NCBI GenBank assembly: GCA_964374095.1 | Contig: CAYJXJ010000142.1 | Span: 1-12,383 of the forward strand | Length of the DNA: 12,383 bases | Direction: 5' to 3' | Origin: CAYJXJ01 sp964374095 | GTDB lineage: Bacteria; Elusimicrobiota; Elusimicrobia; UBA1565; UBA9628 | Part shown: positions 1-7,766 of the stretch, piece by piece | Position numbering within the stretch: the first letter of the stretch is position 1 | How the letters are laid out: the number at the start of each line of letters is the position of its first letter | Translations under genes and position numbers: made by a program | The notes under the pieces: generated by a model | The model's input: only the letters and a program-made list of their open reading frames with translations | Told to the model about the DNA's origin: nothing | Databases searched by the model: none

Positions 1-243
1 GGGGTTTCTTTCGCTGAATGCGAAGAGGTCTTTTTCAATGAGCCGCTTCTCGTAGCGGAAGTGGACCGGAGCAAGATTCTATTTGATGAGCAAAGACACC
101 TGGCTTACGGCGCTACCAATGGCAGGAGGCTGCTTTTTATCGTGTTCACGGTGCGTGGTCACAAGGCCAGGGTCATCTCCGCGAGGGATATGAACCGGAA
201 GGAGAGGAGGTTCTACCATGAAGAAACGAAGAGCCCCGATTAA
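1..243 (+). CDS. brnT: BrnT-family type II toxin, 5' end missing
   Basis: The frame is open from the first base and ends at TAA 241-243, giving an 80-residue C-terminal part. It begins GVSFAECEEVFFNEPLL, which matches the 'HGVSF-EEAxEVF' segment usually found near residue 15-20 of BrnT, so only a short N-terminus lies outside the window. Further family marks are the RHLAYGATNGRRLLFIVFTVRG core and the C-terminal RVISARDMNRKERRFY, the most conserved BrnT signature. BrnT proteins have a RelE-like fold, act as cytoplasmic mRNA interferases and are neutralised by BrnA. The next gene starts inside this one (26-nt overlap), the usual toxin-first brnTA order, implying co-transcription and translational coupling. 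An internal GTG at 61 could start a 60-aa product but would cut off the conserved N-terminal region. The promoter is outside the window. Family assignment is firm; activity is inferred. Confidence 0.9.
   Translation, partial: GVSFAECEEVFFNEPLLVAEVDRSKILFDEQRHLAYGATNGRRLLFIVFTVRGHKARVISARDMNRKERRFYHEETKSPD
205..211 (+). promoter_or_regulatory. Strong Shine-Dalgarno of the antitoxin gene
   Basis: AGGAGGT lies 6 nt upstream of the ATG at 218, inside the end of the toxin reading frame. It is a near-perfect anti-SD match and the clearest ribosome binding site in the window. It would favour high antitoxin translation relative to toxin and fixes the antitoxin start. Several other genes here have no recognisable SD at all. 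Confidence 0.85.
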
Positions 244-496
244 ATTCGGGAGTGAGAAGGAAGAGTTCGAGTTCTGGTCCAAGACCGACTCAACGGACTA
301 TATAAACCGCTCGACTCTCTCCAAAGCGCGCTTCCCCGAGCTGCGGCCGACGACCCGGCCCATTCCCTTGAGGCTGCCCGTCGCCCTGATCGATAGGATG
401 AAGGTTTTGGCTCACAAGATGGACTTGCCTTATCAGGCGCTGATGCGGAAATGGATCGAACAAGGTCTAAGGCGCGAGTTCCATCTCCGCCCTTGA
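218..496 (+). CDS. brnA: BrnA/CopG-like ribbon-helix-helix antitoxin
   Basis: This 92-aa protein is the probable antitoxin of the preceding BrnT toxin. The N-terminal half (1-45) has the acidic/aromatic stretch typical of CopG-type antitoxins paired with BrnT: KFGSEKEEFEFW, then STDYINRS and ARFPELRPTT. The C-terminal half has a ribbon-helix-helix layout: a beta strand RPIPLRLP (about 47-54), helix one about 55-67 and helix two about 70-86 (PYQALMRKWIEQGLRRE). By family knowledge the dimer binds operator DNA and autorepresses the operon while its N-terminal region masks the toxin. The ATG at 218 is chosen for its AGGAGGT ribosome site. The gene overlaps brnT by 26 nt and its 3' end overlaps the convergent threonine aldolase gene by 30 nt. 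The assignment to BrnA rather than another CopG subfamily rests on the pairing. Confidence 0.87.
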   Translation: MKKRRAPIKFGSEKEEFEFWSKTDSTDYINRSTLSKARFPELRPTTRPIPLRLPVALIDRMKVLAHKMDLPYQALMRKWIEQGLRREFHLRP

Positions 497-1531
497 CACC
501 CGCAACCGCGGCCTAAGGACGCGCGCGAACTCGCGCGCGAAATTCCGGACGTCTCTCTCCCGGATGTGATGGTGGGTCACGAAGCGGTACGTCCCTCCCT
601 CATCGGGATAGATCTTGATCCCGCGCCGAAGGAGGGCGGCGGCCAGGGCGGGCCCGGTCACGCCGTGGCGCGGCAGCGTGACGAAGACCATGTTGATCTC
701 CGGCTCCCTCAGGAGCTCGACTCCGGGAATCTCGCGCAGAAGGCCGGCCAAGAGCCGGGCCTTCTCATGGTCCTCGCGCAGACGGGGCCGGATGTCGCGC
801 AGGGCCACGAGCCCGGCCGCGGCGAGAATGCCCGCCTGCCGCATGCCGCCGCCCATGAGCTTGCGGTTGCGGCGCGCCCTGGCGATGAAGTCCTTCGAGC
901 CGCACAGAACCGAGCCGACCGGGGCGCAGAGCCCCTTCGATAGGCAGAAAGACACCGCGTCGGCATAGGCCGCGACGCGGCGGACCGGCACCCCGAGCGC
1001 CGCGGCCGCGTTGAAGAGCCGCGCGCCGTCCATGTAAACGGGTATGCTCCCCGCGCGGGCGATCCGGCGCACGCGCGCGAGGGTTTCCAGGCCGACGACG
1101 GTCCCGTCGCCGGTGGCTTGCTCCACGCAGACGAGCCCGGTCCGCGGATAGTGGATATCCGATCCCCGGATGCGCGCGGGAAGGTCCTCCGGCAGGAGGT
1201 GCGGGGAGTCCGGGCTCACGGGGCGAAGCTGGACGCGCGACACCAGGGCCGCGGCCCCGGCCTCGTGCTGGACGATATGGGAGCGCTCCCCCAACAGCAC
1301 CTCGTTTCCGGAGGCCGTGAAGGTCAGGATGGCGCACTGATTGGCGAATGTGCCCGAAGGCGCGAAGAGGGCGGCCTGCTTTCCGGTCAGCCTCGCGGCG
1401 AGGCCTTCGAGCCGGTTGACGGTGGGGTCTTCCTGGACCACGTCGTCGCCGACCGGCGCGGACGCCATCGCCCGCCGCATGGCGGGCGTGGGGAGCGTGA
1501 CGGTGTCGGAGCGCAGGTCGATGGCGGCCAT
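467..1531 (-). CDS. ltaE: Low-specificity L-threonine aldolase
   Basis: This 354-aa PLP enzyme (fold type I) cleaves L-threonine or allo-threonine to glycine and acetaldehyde in the cytoplasm. It opens MAAIDLRSDTVTLPTPAMRRAM, the family's characteristic N-terminus, with GDDVVQEDPTVNRLE and the PLP-phosphate loop APSGTFANQCA following. The cofactor-contacting Asp168 and Arg171 sit in VYMDGARLFNAA. The Schiff-base lysine is Lys199 in SFCLSKGLCAPVGS, close to Lys197 of the E. coli enzyme. The reading frame stays open further upstream, but homology and an extended -10 just before the ATG support the start at 1531. Length is slightly above the usual 335-345 residues because of a tail after RVLRPRLR that overlaps the antitoxin gene by 30 nt. 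Glycine produced here would feed the glycine cleavage system encoded about 5 kb away. The family is certain; exact stereospecificity is not visible. Confidence 0.93.
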   Translation of the reverse strand: MAAIDLRSDTVTLPTPAMRRAMASAPVGDDVVQEDPTVNRLEGLAARLTGKQAALFAPSGTFANQCAILTFTASGNEVLLGERSHIVQHEAGAAALVSRVQLRPVSPDSPHLLPEDLPARIRGSDIHYPRTGLVCVEQATGDGTVVGLETLARVRRIARAGSIPVYMDGARLFNAAAALGVPVRRVAAYADAVSFCLSKGLCAPVGSVLCGSKDFIARARRNRKLMGGGMRQAGILAAAGLVALRDIRPRLREDHEKARLLAGLLREIPGVELLREPEINMVFVTLPRHGVTGPALAAALLRRGIKIYPDEGGTYRFVTHHHIRERDVRNFAREFARVLRPRLRVSRAEMELAP

Positions 1532-1539
1532 TCCGGGCC

Positions 1540-1548
1540 AGTTTATCA
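1540..1548 (-). promoter_or_regulatory. Extended -10 promoter of threonine aldolase, probably leaderless
   Basis: Read on the minus strand, TG-A-TAAACT forms an extended -10 element. The hexamer (1545 to 1540) is followed by exactly 8 nt and then the ATG at 1531. Initiation about 7-8 nt after the -10 would place the 5' end at or next to the start codon. No SD precedes the ATG. A second possible -10, TATTAT (1564 to 1559), lies further upstream. No good -35 is seen, which is tolerated with an extended -10. Confidence 0.45.
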
Positions 1549-1564
1549 AAGTAAGGCCATAATA

Positions 1565-1592
1565 TTGTTGTAACGCAGCCCGCCTATATAAT
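1565..1592 (+). promoter_or_regulatory. Sigma-70-like promoter of the barrel/LysM gene, probably leaderless
   Basis: A consensus TATAAT (1587-1592) lies 16 bp downstream of TTGTTG (1565-1570, 4 of 6 matches to TTGACA). The ATG at 1601 begins 8 nt after the -10, so the predicted transcript starts within a couple of bases of the start codon, leaving no room for an SD. The element sits in a 69-bp AT-richer divergent region shared with the minus-strand threonine aldolase promoter. Confidence 0.65.
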
Positions 1593-1600
1593 GGGGGCCA

Positions 1601-2947
1601 ATGAGTTCCCTGTTCAGGTTTGCGGCGGCCCTGCTCCTGCTGTGGCCCGCTCCCGGGTGGGCCTCGACGTTTAAGGACCTCATCCCCGGCGCCAAGGCCG
1701 CGGGAATGGGACAGGCGGTCACCTCCATCGCCGACGAGCCCTTCGCCATGTTTTACAACCCGGCCGGGACCGCCAACACCCCCTACACTCAACTGGCGAC
1801 CACGCTGGGGCGCATGGACTCTCCGCGCGGGCTCCTGACTCTTGGTTCCATCGCCTACGTGCGGCCCTTCGACCGCGTCCCGACCGCATCCATCGGCTTC
1901 GGCTATCTGGGGAATAGACAGATCAACTCGGGCGACAAGGACCAGGTCGTGTTCCACTATTCGCAGGAGTTCAAGCTTCCCCAACTCCTCCTGGCCAAGC
2001 CGGTCAAGGCCGGGGCCAACTTCAAGATGCTCAACGCCGAGCAGGGGGGAGGCGTGGGCTTTGGCATCGGCTTTGACGCGGGCCTTCTCTTCCGGTCCAA
2101 CATGGGCCTCAGCGGCGGGCTCTCGATCCAGGATATGACCACGAATGTGGGCCTTCCCCGCCCGATCCTGGGTATCGGCCTCTCCTACCAGTGGGCCCGG
2201 CGCTTCACCTTGGCCATGGATGCGCGGGTCCGGGAAGGACTCTCGGAGTTTTACCCGGGCTTCGAGGCCTCATTCCATCAAGGCCTGCTCAAGTTCCGGA
2301 CGGGCCGCGGCATGAGGCTCGACTCGGTGGAGACCGTCGCCTTCGGGCTAGGCCTGAACTTCTCCCCGATGGTCCTCGACCTGTCCATGTCGTCGCCCAT
2401 GGGAGGCTTCCTGCGCACGGGCGGGGCCTATCAGGCCTCGTTCAACTGGAGATTCGGCGCGGCGCCGTTCACGGGCAGTTTCGTGGGCTCGGCCGCCGCC
2501 GACGCCGAGCGCCTTAAGAGCGACGTCTCCCGGCTCGAGGACCGCAAGAAGACGCTCCAGGTCGAAGCCGAATCGGCCCAGTCCACCCAGGCCGCGGCGC
2601 GGGGTGAGATGTCCGTCATCGACAAGCGGCTGCGGGAGATGCAGGAGGAGTACCGCAGCGTCTCAAAGCTGCGGGATGAGAAGGCCTATGAGCTGGAATT
2701 GATCCAGCTGCGGATCCCAAAGCCGCCGCCTCCGCCGCCGCCAAAGCCCAAGCCCCAGCCCGCGCCTCCCCCCACGTGGCCGCAGTGGCATGCCGTTCAG
2801 CCCGGGGAGACCCTGCGCGCCATCGCCCAAAAACGCTATGGCGACGCCGGCCTCTGGGAGCGGATTTTCCAGGCCAACCGGGACAAGGTGGACCGGGGGA
2901 TCCCCCGGGAGGGAGCGGTGCTGCAGATTCCGGCGCCGGGGGATTAG
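1601..2947 (+). CDS. PorV/UPF0164-like outer-membrane barrel with coiled coil and LysM
   Basis: This 448-aa secreted protein has four parts. Residues 1-21 are a signal peptide (hydrophobic AAALLLLW, likely cut after GWA). Residues 23-290 are a predicted outer-membrane beta-barrel of the FadL/PorV/UPF0164 kind, marked by GAKAAGMGQAVTSIADEP and FYNPAG, then alternating strands rich in Gly and aromatics that end in SFNWRFG. Residues about 300-372 are a charged heptad-like coiled coil (AERLKSDVSRLEDRKKTL, LREMQEEYRSVSKLRDEKAYE). Residues 373-392 are a Pro/Lys linker. Residues 395-444 are a LysM domain (WHAVQPGETLRAIAQKRYGD, LWERIFQANRDKV, EGAVLQIP). LysM binds peptidoglycan glycan strands, so the tail probably reaches through the periplasm and tethers the barrel to the wall. 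The next gene starts 18 nt downstream and is likely co-transcribed. The start is supported by the promoter spacing and the signal peptide. Cargo or channel role is unknown. Confidence 0.85.
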   Translation: MSSLFRFAAALLLLWPAPGWASTFKDLIPGAKAAGMGQAVTSIADEPFAMFYNPAGTANTPYTQLATTLGRMDSPRGLLTLGSIAYVRPFDRVPTASIGFGYLGNRQINSGDKDQVVFHYSQEFKLPQLLLAKPVKAGANFKMLNAEQGGGVGFGIGFDAGLLFRSNMGLSGGLSIQDMTTNVGLPRPILGIGLSYQWARRFTLAMDARVREGLSEFYPGFEASFHQGLLKFRTGRGMRLDSVETVAFGLGLNFSPMVLDLSMSSPMGGFLRTGGAYQASFNWRFGAAPFTGSFVGSAAADAERLKSDVSRLEDRKKTLQVEAESAQSTQAAARGEMSVIDKRLREMQEEYRSVSKLRDEKAYELELIQLRIPKPPPPPPPKPKPQPAPPPTWPQWHAVQPGETLRAIAQKRYGDAGLWERIFQANRDKVDRGIPREGAVLQIPAPGD

Positions 2948-2965
2948 GGGAGTGCGCGCGCTCTG

Positions 2966-4120
2966 ATGGCTGTCCTTGGAATTCTCGCTCCGGACCTCAA
3001 ATCCCGCGAGGACCTCGCCTTGCTGGCGGGGGAGGCCGGGCACCTGGCGCACGCGGCCGTGGGCCTGCCGGAGGCCGTGGAGCTGCTGCGCGAGCGCCGC
3101 CCGCGGGCCATGGTCGTGCTCGATGGAGCGGGCCAGGACGCGGAGATCGCGCTCCGGGAAATCCTGCGCCTGGCGCCGCTGCTGCCCATCGTCGCCGTGC
3201 TCGAGCGCCGGGACGCCAACCGCGCCGTCGCGCTGATGCGCGCCGGGGCGGCGGAGGTCGTGGCGCCTCCCTGGGGGGCCGACGATCTGGCCGCTTGCCT
3301 GTCGAAGGCGATGCGCGGGGAGGGCACGGCGCTGTCGGTGGCCTCCTTGAGCCCGCGGCCTCCTTCCGGCGGGCTTTATGCCCTGGCGGTCGGCCTATTC
3401 CTCGCTCTCGCCCTGGGGCACGTGGCGCTCCAGCAGCGCGAGCGGCATCTCGCGGAGAGAAAATCCGAGTCCCGGCAGTGGGACCTCCCGTACAGCCATC
3501 CGGCCGGGGCCATGTTCGTTGACGGGGAGTTGTGGGTGCTCGACTGGTACGCCCGGACCATCTACGTCCATTCCGGGCCGGACATGACGCTCGCGCGCGC
3601 CATCCCCTTGGAATCCGAGGGGATCGTCGCTTTCGCGGTCTCATCCGACGCGGTATGGACGGCCTCCGAGACCGGGGCGATCGGCCGGCGCTTGCGCGAC
3701 CGGCGGCTCACCCCCCTGCAGCGGCGGATCGGGGTCTGGCCGCGCGTCCTCGGCCTTGTCCATGACGGCCTCTACCTCTGGAGCCTGTCGGCCTCCCCGC
3801 CGCGGCTGCGGCGGCACCTGCCGGACGCGGGCCTGACGGTGCTTTCCGAGACCGCCTACCCCGGCTCCGGTCCGGCCGCGCTGGTCTTCGACGGCGCGGC
3901 GCTCTGGAGCCTCGATCAGCGCGCTCGGGAGATCATCCGGCACAACCTCGAGCGGCCCGAAGAGGCGACGCGGCGGGTGTCCTTGGCCGAGTACCGCGGC
4001 GGGGGGTATCGTCCGGTGGCCCTGGCCTGGGACGGAGAGCGGTTCTGGACCGTGGGCGAATCCGCCCCGGCCGGGGAGAGGCCGGCCCGGTTGTTCCGGC
4101 ATCCGGTATACCTGCCGTGA
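2966..4120 (+). CDS. Pseudo-receiver, one-TM protein with propeller-like periplasmic domain
   Basis: This 384-aa protein is not one I can name. Residues 1-117 look like a response-regulator receiver: beta-1 LGILAPD, a central MVVLDG placing Asp53 at the phosphoacceptor position, and GAAEVVAPPWGADDLAACL for the beta-5/alpha-5 region. The conserved Lys-Pro is replaced by Pro-Pro, the beta-4 Thr/Ser is absent, and only one of the two beta-1 acidic residues remains. Residues 135-154 are a single transmembrane helix (YALAVGLFLALALGHVAL) followed by a charged segment. Residues about 175-384 contain five loosely similar units with Trp and DG, e.g. VDGELWVLDWYARTIYVH, FDGAALWSLDQRAREIIRH and WDGERFWTVGES. 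This pattern resembles beta-propeller blades. The receiver-like part is presumably cytoplasmic and the repeats periplasmic. The stop overlaps the next start (GTGA, 4117-4120). It may report an envelope state to a cytoplasmic partner; that is inference. Confidence 0.72.
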   Translation: MAVLGILAPDLKSREDLALLAGEAGHLAHAAVGLPEAVELLRERRPRAMVVLDGAGQDAEIALREILRLAPLLPIVAVLERRDANRAVALMRAGAAEVVAPPWGADDLAACLSKAMRGEGTALSVASLSPRPPSGGLYALAVGLFLALALGHVALQQRERHLAERKSESRQWDLPYSHPAGAMFVDGELWVLDWYARTIYVHSGPDMTLARAIPLESEGIVAFAVSSDAVWTASETGAIGRRLRDRRLTPLQRRIGVWPRVLGLVHDGLYLWSLSASPPRLRRHLPDAGLTVLSETAYPGSGPAALVFDGAALWSLDQRAREIIRHNLERPEEATRRVSLAEYRGGGYRPVALAWDGERFWTVGESAPAGERPARLFRHPVYLP

Positions 4121-4428
4121 CGTGCCTTCCGCGGCGGCTGCCGGCCCTGCTCTCCTTCTCCGGGGACGAGGGACGTCTTGACGGTTGGGGATGGCTCCTC
4201 GAGCTTTCGGCCTCGGGGGCGCGGGTTTCGACCCGGTCGCCCCTGCGTCCGGGCCAGCGCGTGTGGCTGTCCTTCGAGGCGGCCGGGGGGCGCTGGGACG
4301 GGGCGCCGGCCGAGGTCCGCGGCGTCGAGGAGGATGGACAGGGGTTCCGCCTGGCCGAGGCCCGCTTCGTCGACCCCGTGCTCCGAAAGCGCCTGGCGGT
4401 CGCCATTCTCGAACTGCTCGCCTCCTGA
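4117..4428 (+). CDS. Small PilZ-like domain protein
   Basis: This 103-aa single-domain protein starts with GTG, overlapping the upstream TGA by 4 nt, which implies translational coupling. It resembles a PilZ domain: an N-terminal basic pair (Arg6-Arg7), then LLELSASGARVST (about 27-39) at the place of the D/NxSxxG motif, PLRPGQRVWLSFE (about 42-54), and a further barrel strand pattern ending in GQGFRLAEARFVD, with a C-terminal helix. PilZ domains bind cyclic di-GMP through an RxxxR stretch plus D/NxSxxG. Here the first motif is incomplete and the second begins with Glu29 instead of Asp/Asn, so nucleotide binding is doubtful. It could be a non-binding adaptor of the type known for some PilZ proteins. 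The context is the envelope/signalling block. The domain call is moderately secure; the function is open. Confidence 0.65.
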   Translation: MTCLPRRLPALLSFSGDEGRLDGWGWLLELSASGARVSTRSPLRPGQRVWLSFEAAGGRWDGAPAEVRGVEEDGQGFRLAEARFVDPVLRKRLAVAILELLAS

Positions 4429-4443
4429 CCCCCCGGCTTCCGC

Positions 4444-4473
4444 TTGTCCCGGGAATGCGTCAGATGTTAGGAT
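4444..4473 (+). promoter_or_regulatory. Possible promoter of the kinase gene
   Basis: TTGTCC (4444-4449) and TAGGAT (4468-4473) are 18 bp apart, each matching 4 of 6 consensus bases. Transcription would begin near 4480, between the GTG at 4474 and the ATG at 4486. This argues that the ATG is the true start with a very short leader. The match is moderate and read-through from the upstream genes is equally possible. Confidence 0.35.
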
Positions 4474-4485
4474 GTGACCCCCGGT

Positions 4486-6624
4486 ATGCCCACACGCGGC
4501 CGCATAGTCGTTGTGACCTCGGACCAGGCTCTGGTCAAGGATATCTCCGGCGGGCCGCAGGGCGGAGCCTTCGAGGTCGCAGCGGTCGCCTCGGCGGCCG
4601 AGGCGCAAGGCAAGATCGAGCGCCGGACCCAATCCCGCGTTTCGTGGGGGCTGGCGGTGGACCTCTTGACGGTGCCCGCGTCGGACGCCGAGACGCTGTC
4701 GGCGGCAGCCCTCCAGACGCGCTGCTGGGTCCCCGTCCTCCTCGAGCCCGAGCCCTCCTTTGATCCGGCCCAAACCCTGCCGCTCAGGACCTTGGGCTGG
4801 CCGCTGCCCGCCGATTTCGTGGACAAAGTCGCGGCGGCCCGGCGGCCGGTGGTCTTTCTCGTCGAGAAGTCTGTTTTCCTGGCGCGCGCCGTGGAATTGA
4901 GCTTCAAGCCCACCGGCATTCAGCCCGTCGTGATGCAATCCGCCGAAGGATTGGCCGAGTATCTGCTGCAGTCCCGCCGGCCCATCGCCCCGGATCAGAA
5001 GGGGCTCTGGGATCGCTTCATGGAGACTTTCGCCGAAAGGCCCGTTCCGGTCATGGCACCCGGGACGTCGTTGGGGGCTCCGGTCGGGGTCGTGCTGAGC
5101 CACGTCGTGGCGGCGCGCTTCGACGCGGGCCGGCACGCCGCCGTGGAGGTCGATCGCCGGCTGCGCGAGCGGATCCCCGACGCGGTGTGCTATTTCGTCG
5201 GGAACCTCGACCCGGTGAGGAACGCCGCCGAGTCGCTCAAATCCCGCCGGGAGGCGAGGCTCCCCCGCGCCCAGGCCGAGCTCCTGGCGAGCCTGCTGGC
5301 CGCCGTCGAGAATCAAAGCCCCGCGCCGGCCAAGCCTTCGATCCTGCTCGTGGACCGGGACATCGAGGCCGTGGCGGTGTTGGCGCGCGCCCTCATGGCG
5401 GAGGGCTTCCGGGTCGAGATGGCGCGCGCTTCCGACGAGGCGGCGGGGCTCGTCAATGCCCCGGGCCAGTTTCACGCCGCGGTCGTGGGCCTGAGTTTCG
5501 CGATGTCTTTCAGCTACGGGATCGACGAAGGGCCCAACCTCGCGCGCCGCCTGCGGGCCGCCGACCCGGACCTGCGGCTGATTTTCATGGTGGACCTCTA
5601 CCCGCTGGAGCGGGCGGTCCGGGAGATGAGCCGGGCCATCGAGTTGGGAGCCGACGACGCGGTGGTCAAGCCCGTGGACCCCGGACGTCTCCTGGCCGGG
5701 GTGGAGCGCGCGCTCCAGCGCCGGCGCATGGCGCTGGCCTACGCCGAGTTCAGCCGCCAGGCTCCCGCTCACGGTGTCGAGGGGGTGACGCCCCACCCGG
5801 ACAACCTCGTGGCGGGCCGCTACGATTTGGTCTTTCAGATCGGCGAGGGGGGGATGGGTTTGGTCTATCTGGCCAGCGACCGGCAGTTGGGACGCAAGGT
5901 CGCCTTGAAGCGGATGCGCGCCGAGATCAAGGCCAGCCCCGCGAACCGGCAGAGGTTCTGGGATGAAGCCAAGATCATCTCGCGCCTCAGCCATCCCTAC
6001 ATCGTGGGCGTGCACGAGATCATCGAGCACGAGGGCGATCTCTACCTCGTGCTCGATTACGTGGACGGCAAGCCCCTCTCCGACATCCTCGCCGAGCGCC
6101 GCCGGCTGAGCCTGATGGAATCCTACAAGGTCCTGGGCCATGTCTGCCAGGGGGTGGAGTTCGCCCACCGCTGCCATATCCTCCATCGGGACCTCAAGCC
6201 CTCCAATATACTCGTGGACGCCAACGGCTACTCCAAGGTGACCGACTTCGGCCTGGCGCGGGAGATCAAAGAGGCGGTCTCCCTGCTCACCCAAAAGGAC
6301 ATGGGCGGCACCCTCGCGTATATGGCTCCCGAGCAGCACCTGGGCCGCTGCGGCCGTCCCTCGGATGTCTATTCTCTCGGGGTCTGCCTCTACGAGATGC
6401 TGACCGGCGAACTTCCCTTCAAGGGGCCCGACTACCTCGTGCAGAAGGAGCGGCGGCTCTACAAGCCCGCGGGCCAGCTGGCGCCGAACCTGCCGCCCGG
6501 AACCGATGAGCTGATCGAGCGGGTTTTGGACCCCGAGGCGCGGGGCCGCCTCGGTTCGGCGCTGGGGTTGGCCCATGAGCTGGCCAAGCTGGCGGGGGTG
6601 CGGCCGTCGCGGCCCGGGGCCTGA
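4486..6624 (+). CDS. Hanks-type Ser/Thr kinase with receiver-like N-terminal domains
   Basis: This 712-aa cytoplasmic protein has a C-terminal eukaryotic-like kinase domain at about 445-700: Gly loop GEGGMGLVY, VALK Lys475, alpha-C Glu494 (WDEAKIISRL), HRDLKPSN with catalytic Asp569 and Asn574, DFG Asp587, and APE 614-616. All key residues are present, so it should phosphorylate Ser/Thr. It lacks the C-terminal TM helix and PASTA repeats of PknB-type kinases. The N-terminal half appears to hold up to three Rossmann/receiver-like units, about 6-116, 120-275 and 284-406. The last is clearest (SILLVDRDIEAVAVLARALMAEGF to DAVVKPVDPGRLL). It keeps the Lys-Pro, but the phosphoacceptor position reads AAVVGLS, Gly for Asp, so it is a pseudo-receiver. 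The ATG at 4486 is preferred to the in-frame GTG at 4474, which abuts a -10-like element. The gene follows the PilZ-like gene by 57 nt. Substrate unknown. Confidence 0.88.
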   Translation: MPTRGRIVVVTSDQALVKDISGGPQGGAFEVAAVASAAEAQGKIERRTQSRVSWGLAVDLLTVPASDAETLSAAALQTRCWVPVLLEPEPSFDPAQTLPLRTLGWPLPADFVDKVAAARRPVVFLVEKSVFLARAVELSFKPTGIQPVVMQSAEGLAEYLLQSRRPIAPDQKGLWDRFMETFAERPVPVMAPGTSLGAPVGVVLSHVVAARFDAGRHAAVEVDRRLRERIPDAVCYFVGNLDPVRNAAESLKSRREARLPRAQAELLASLLAAVENQSPAPAKPSILLVDRDIEAVAVLARALMAEGFRVEMARASDEAAGLVNAPGQFHAAVVGLSFAMSFSYGIDEGPNLARRLRAADPDLRLIFMVDLYPLERAVREMSRAIELGADDAVVKPVDPGRLLAGVERALQRRRMALAYAEFSRQAPAHGVEGVTPHPDNLVAGRYDLVFQIGEGGMGLVYLASDRQLGRKVALKRMRAEIKASPANRQRFWDEAKIISRLSHPYIVGVHEIIEHEGDLYLVLDYVDGKPLSDILAERRRLSLMESYKVLGHVCQGVEFAHRCHILHRDLKPSNILVDANGYSKVTDFGLAREIKEAVSLLTQKDMGGTLAYMAPEQHLGRCGRPSDVYSLGVCLYEMLTGELPFKGPDYLVQKERRLYKPAGQLAPNLPPGTDELIERVLDPEARGRLGSALGLAHELAKLAGVRPSRPGA

Positions 6625-6642
6625 CCGCCGCCGCGGCAAATA

Positions 6643-6651
6643 TGCTATTAA
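6643..6651 (+). promoter_or_regulatory. Extended -10 promoter of the gcv operon, probably leaderless
   Basis: TG-C-TATTAA lies in a short AT-rich patch between the kinase stop and the gcvT ATG. The hexamer (6646-6651) is followed by exactly 8 nt before the ATG at 6660, as for the promoters at 1540-1548 and 1565-1592. A CTGACC (6621-6626) with 19-bp spacing is a weak -35 candidate. No SD is present. I see no glycine riboswitch: only 35 nt separate the two genes. Confidence 0.5.
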
Positions 6652-6659
6652 CATAAAAT

Positions 6660-7752
<1,093 letters not shown>

Positions 7753-7766
<14 letters not shown>

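Noticed and set aside
520..541. Repeated GCGCGCGAA units that look like a short tandem repeat
   Set aside because: They lie inside threonine aldolase and simply encode the repeated residues FAR-E-FAR of its C-terminal helix.
2727..2780. Low-complexity run of CCGCC/CCCAA repeats
   Set aside because: It encodes the Pro/Lys-rich linker between the coiled coil and LysM domain of the barrel protein, so it is explained by coding sequence.
4474..4485. GTG at 4474 as the kinase start
   Set aside because: It abuts a -10-like TAGGAT and would precede the predicted transcript start; the ATG at 4486 gives a better N-terminus just before the first beta strand.
3916..6654. A 912-codon open frame on the minus strand opposite the kinase and neighbouring genes
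   Set aside because: It lies antisense to genes with clear kinase motifs and is low-complexity (rich in Gly, Arg, His, Gln). Long antisense frames are expected in GC-rich coding DNA.
6625..6659. Possible glycine riboswitch or structured leader ahead of gcvT
   Set aside because: Only 35 nt separate the kinase stop and the gcvT start, too short for a glycine riboswitch; the patch looks like a promoter instead.
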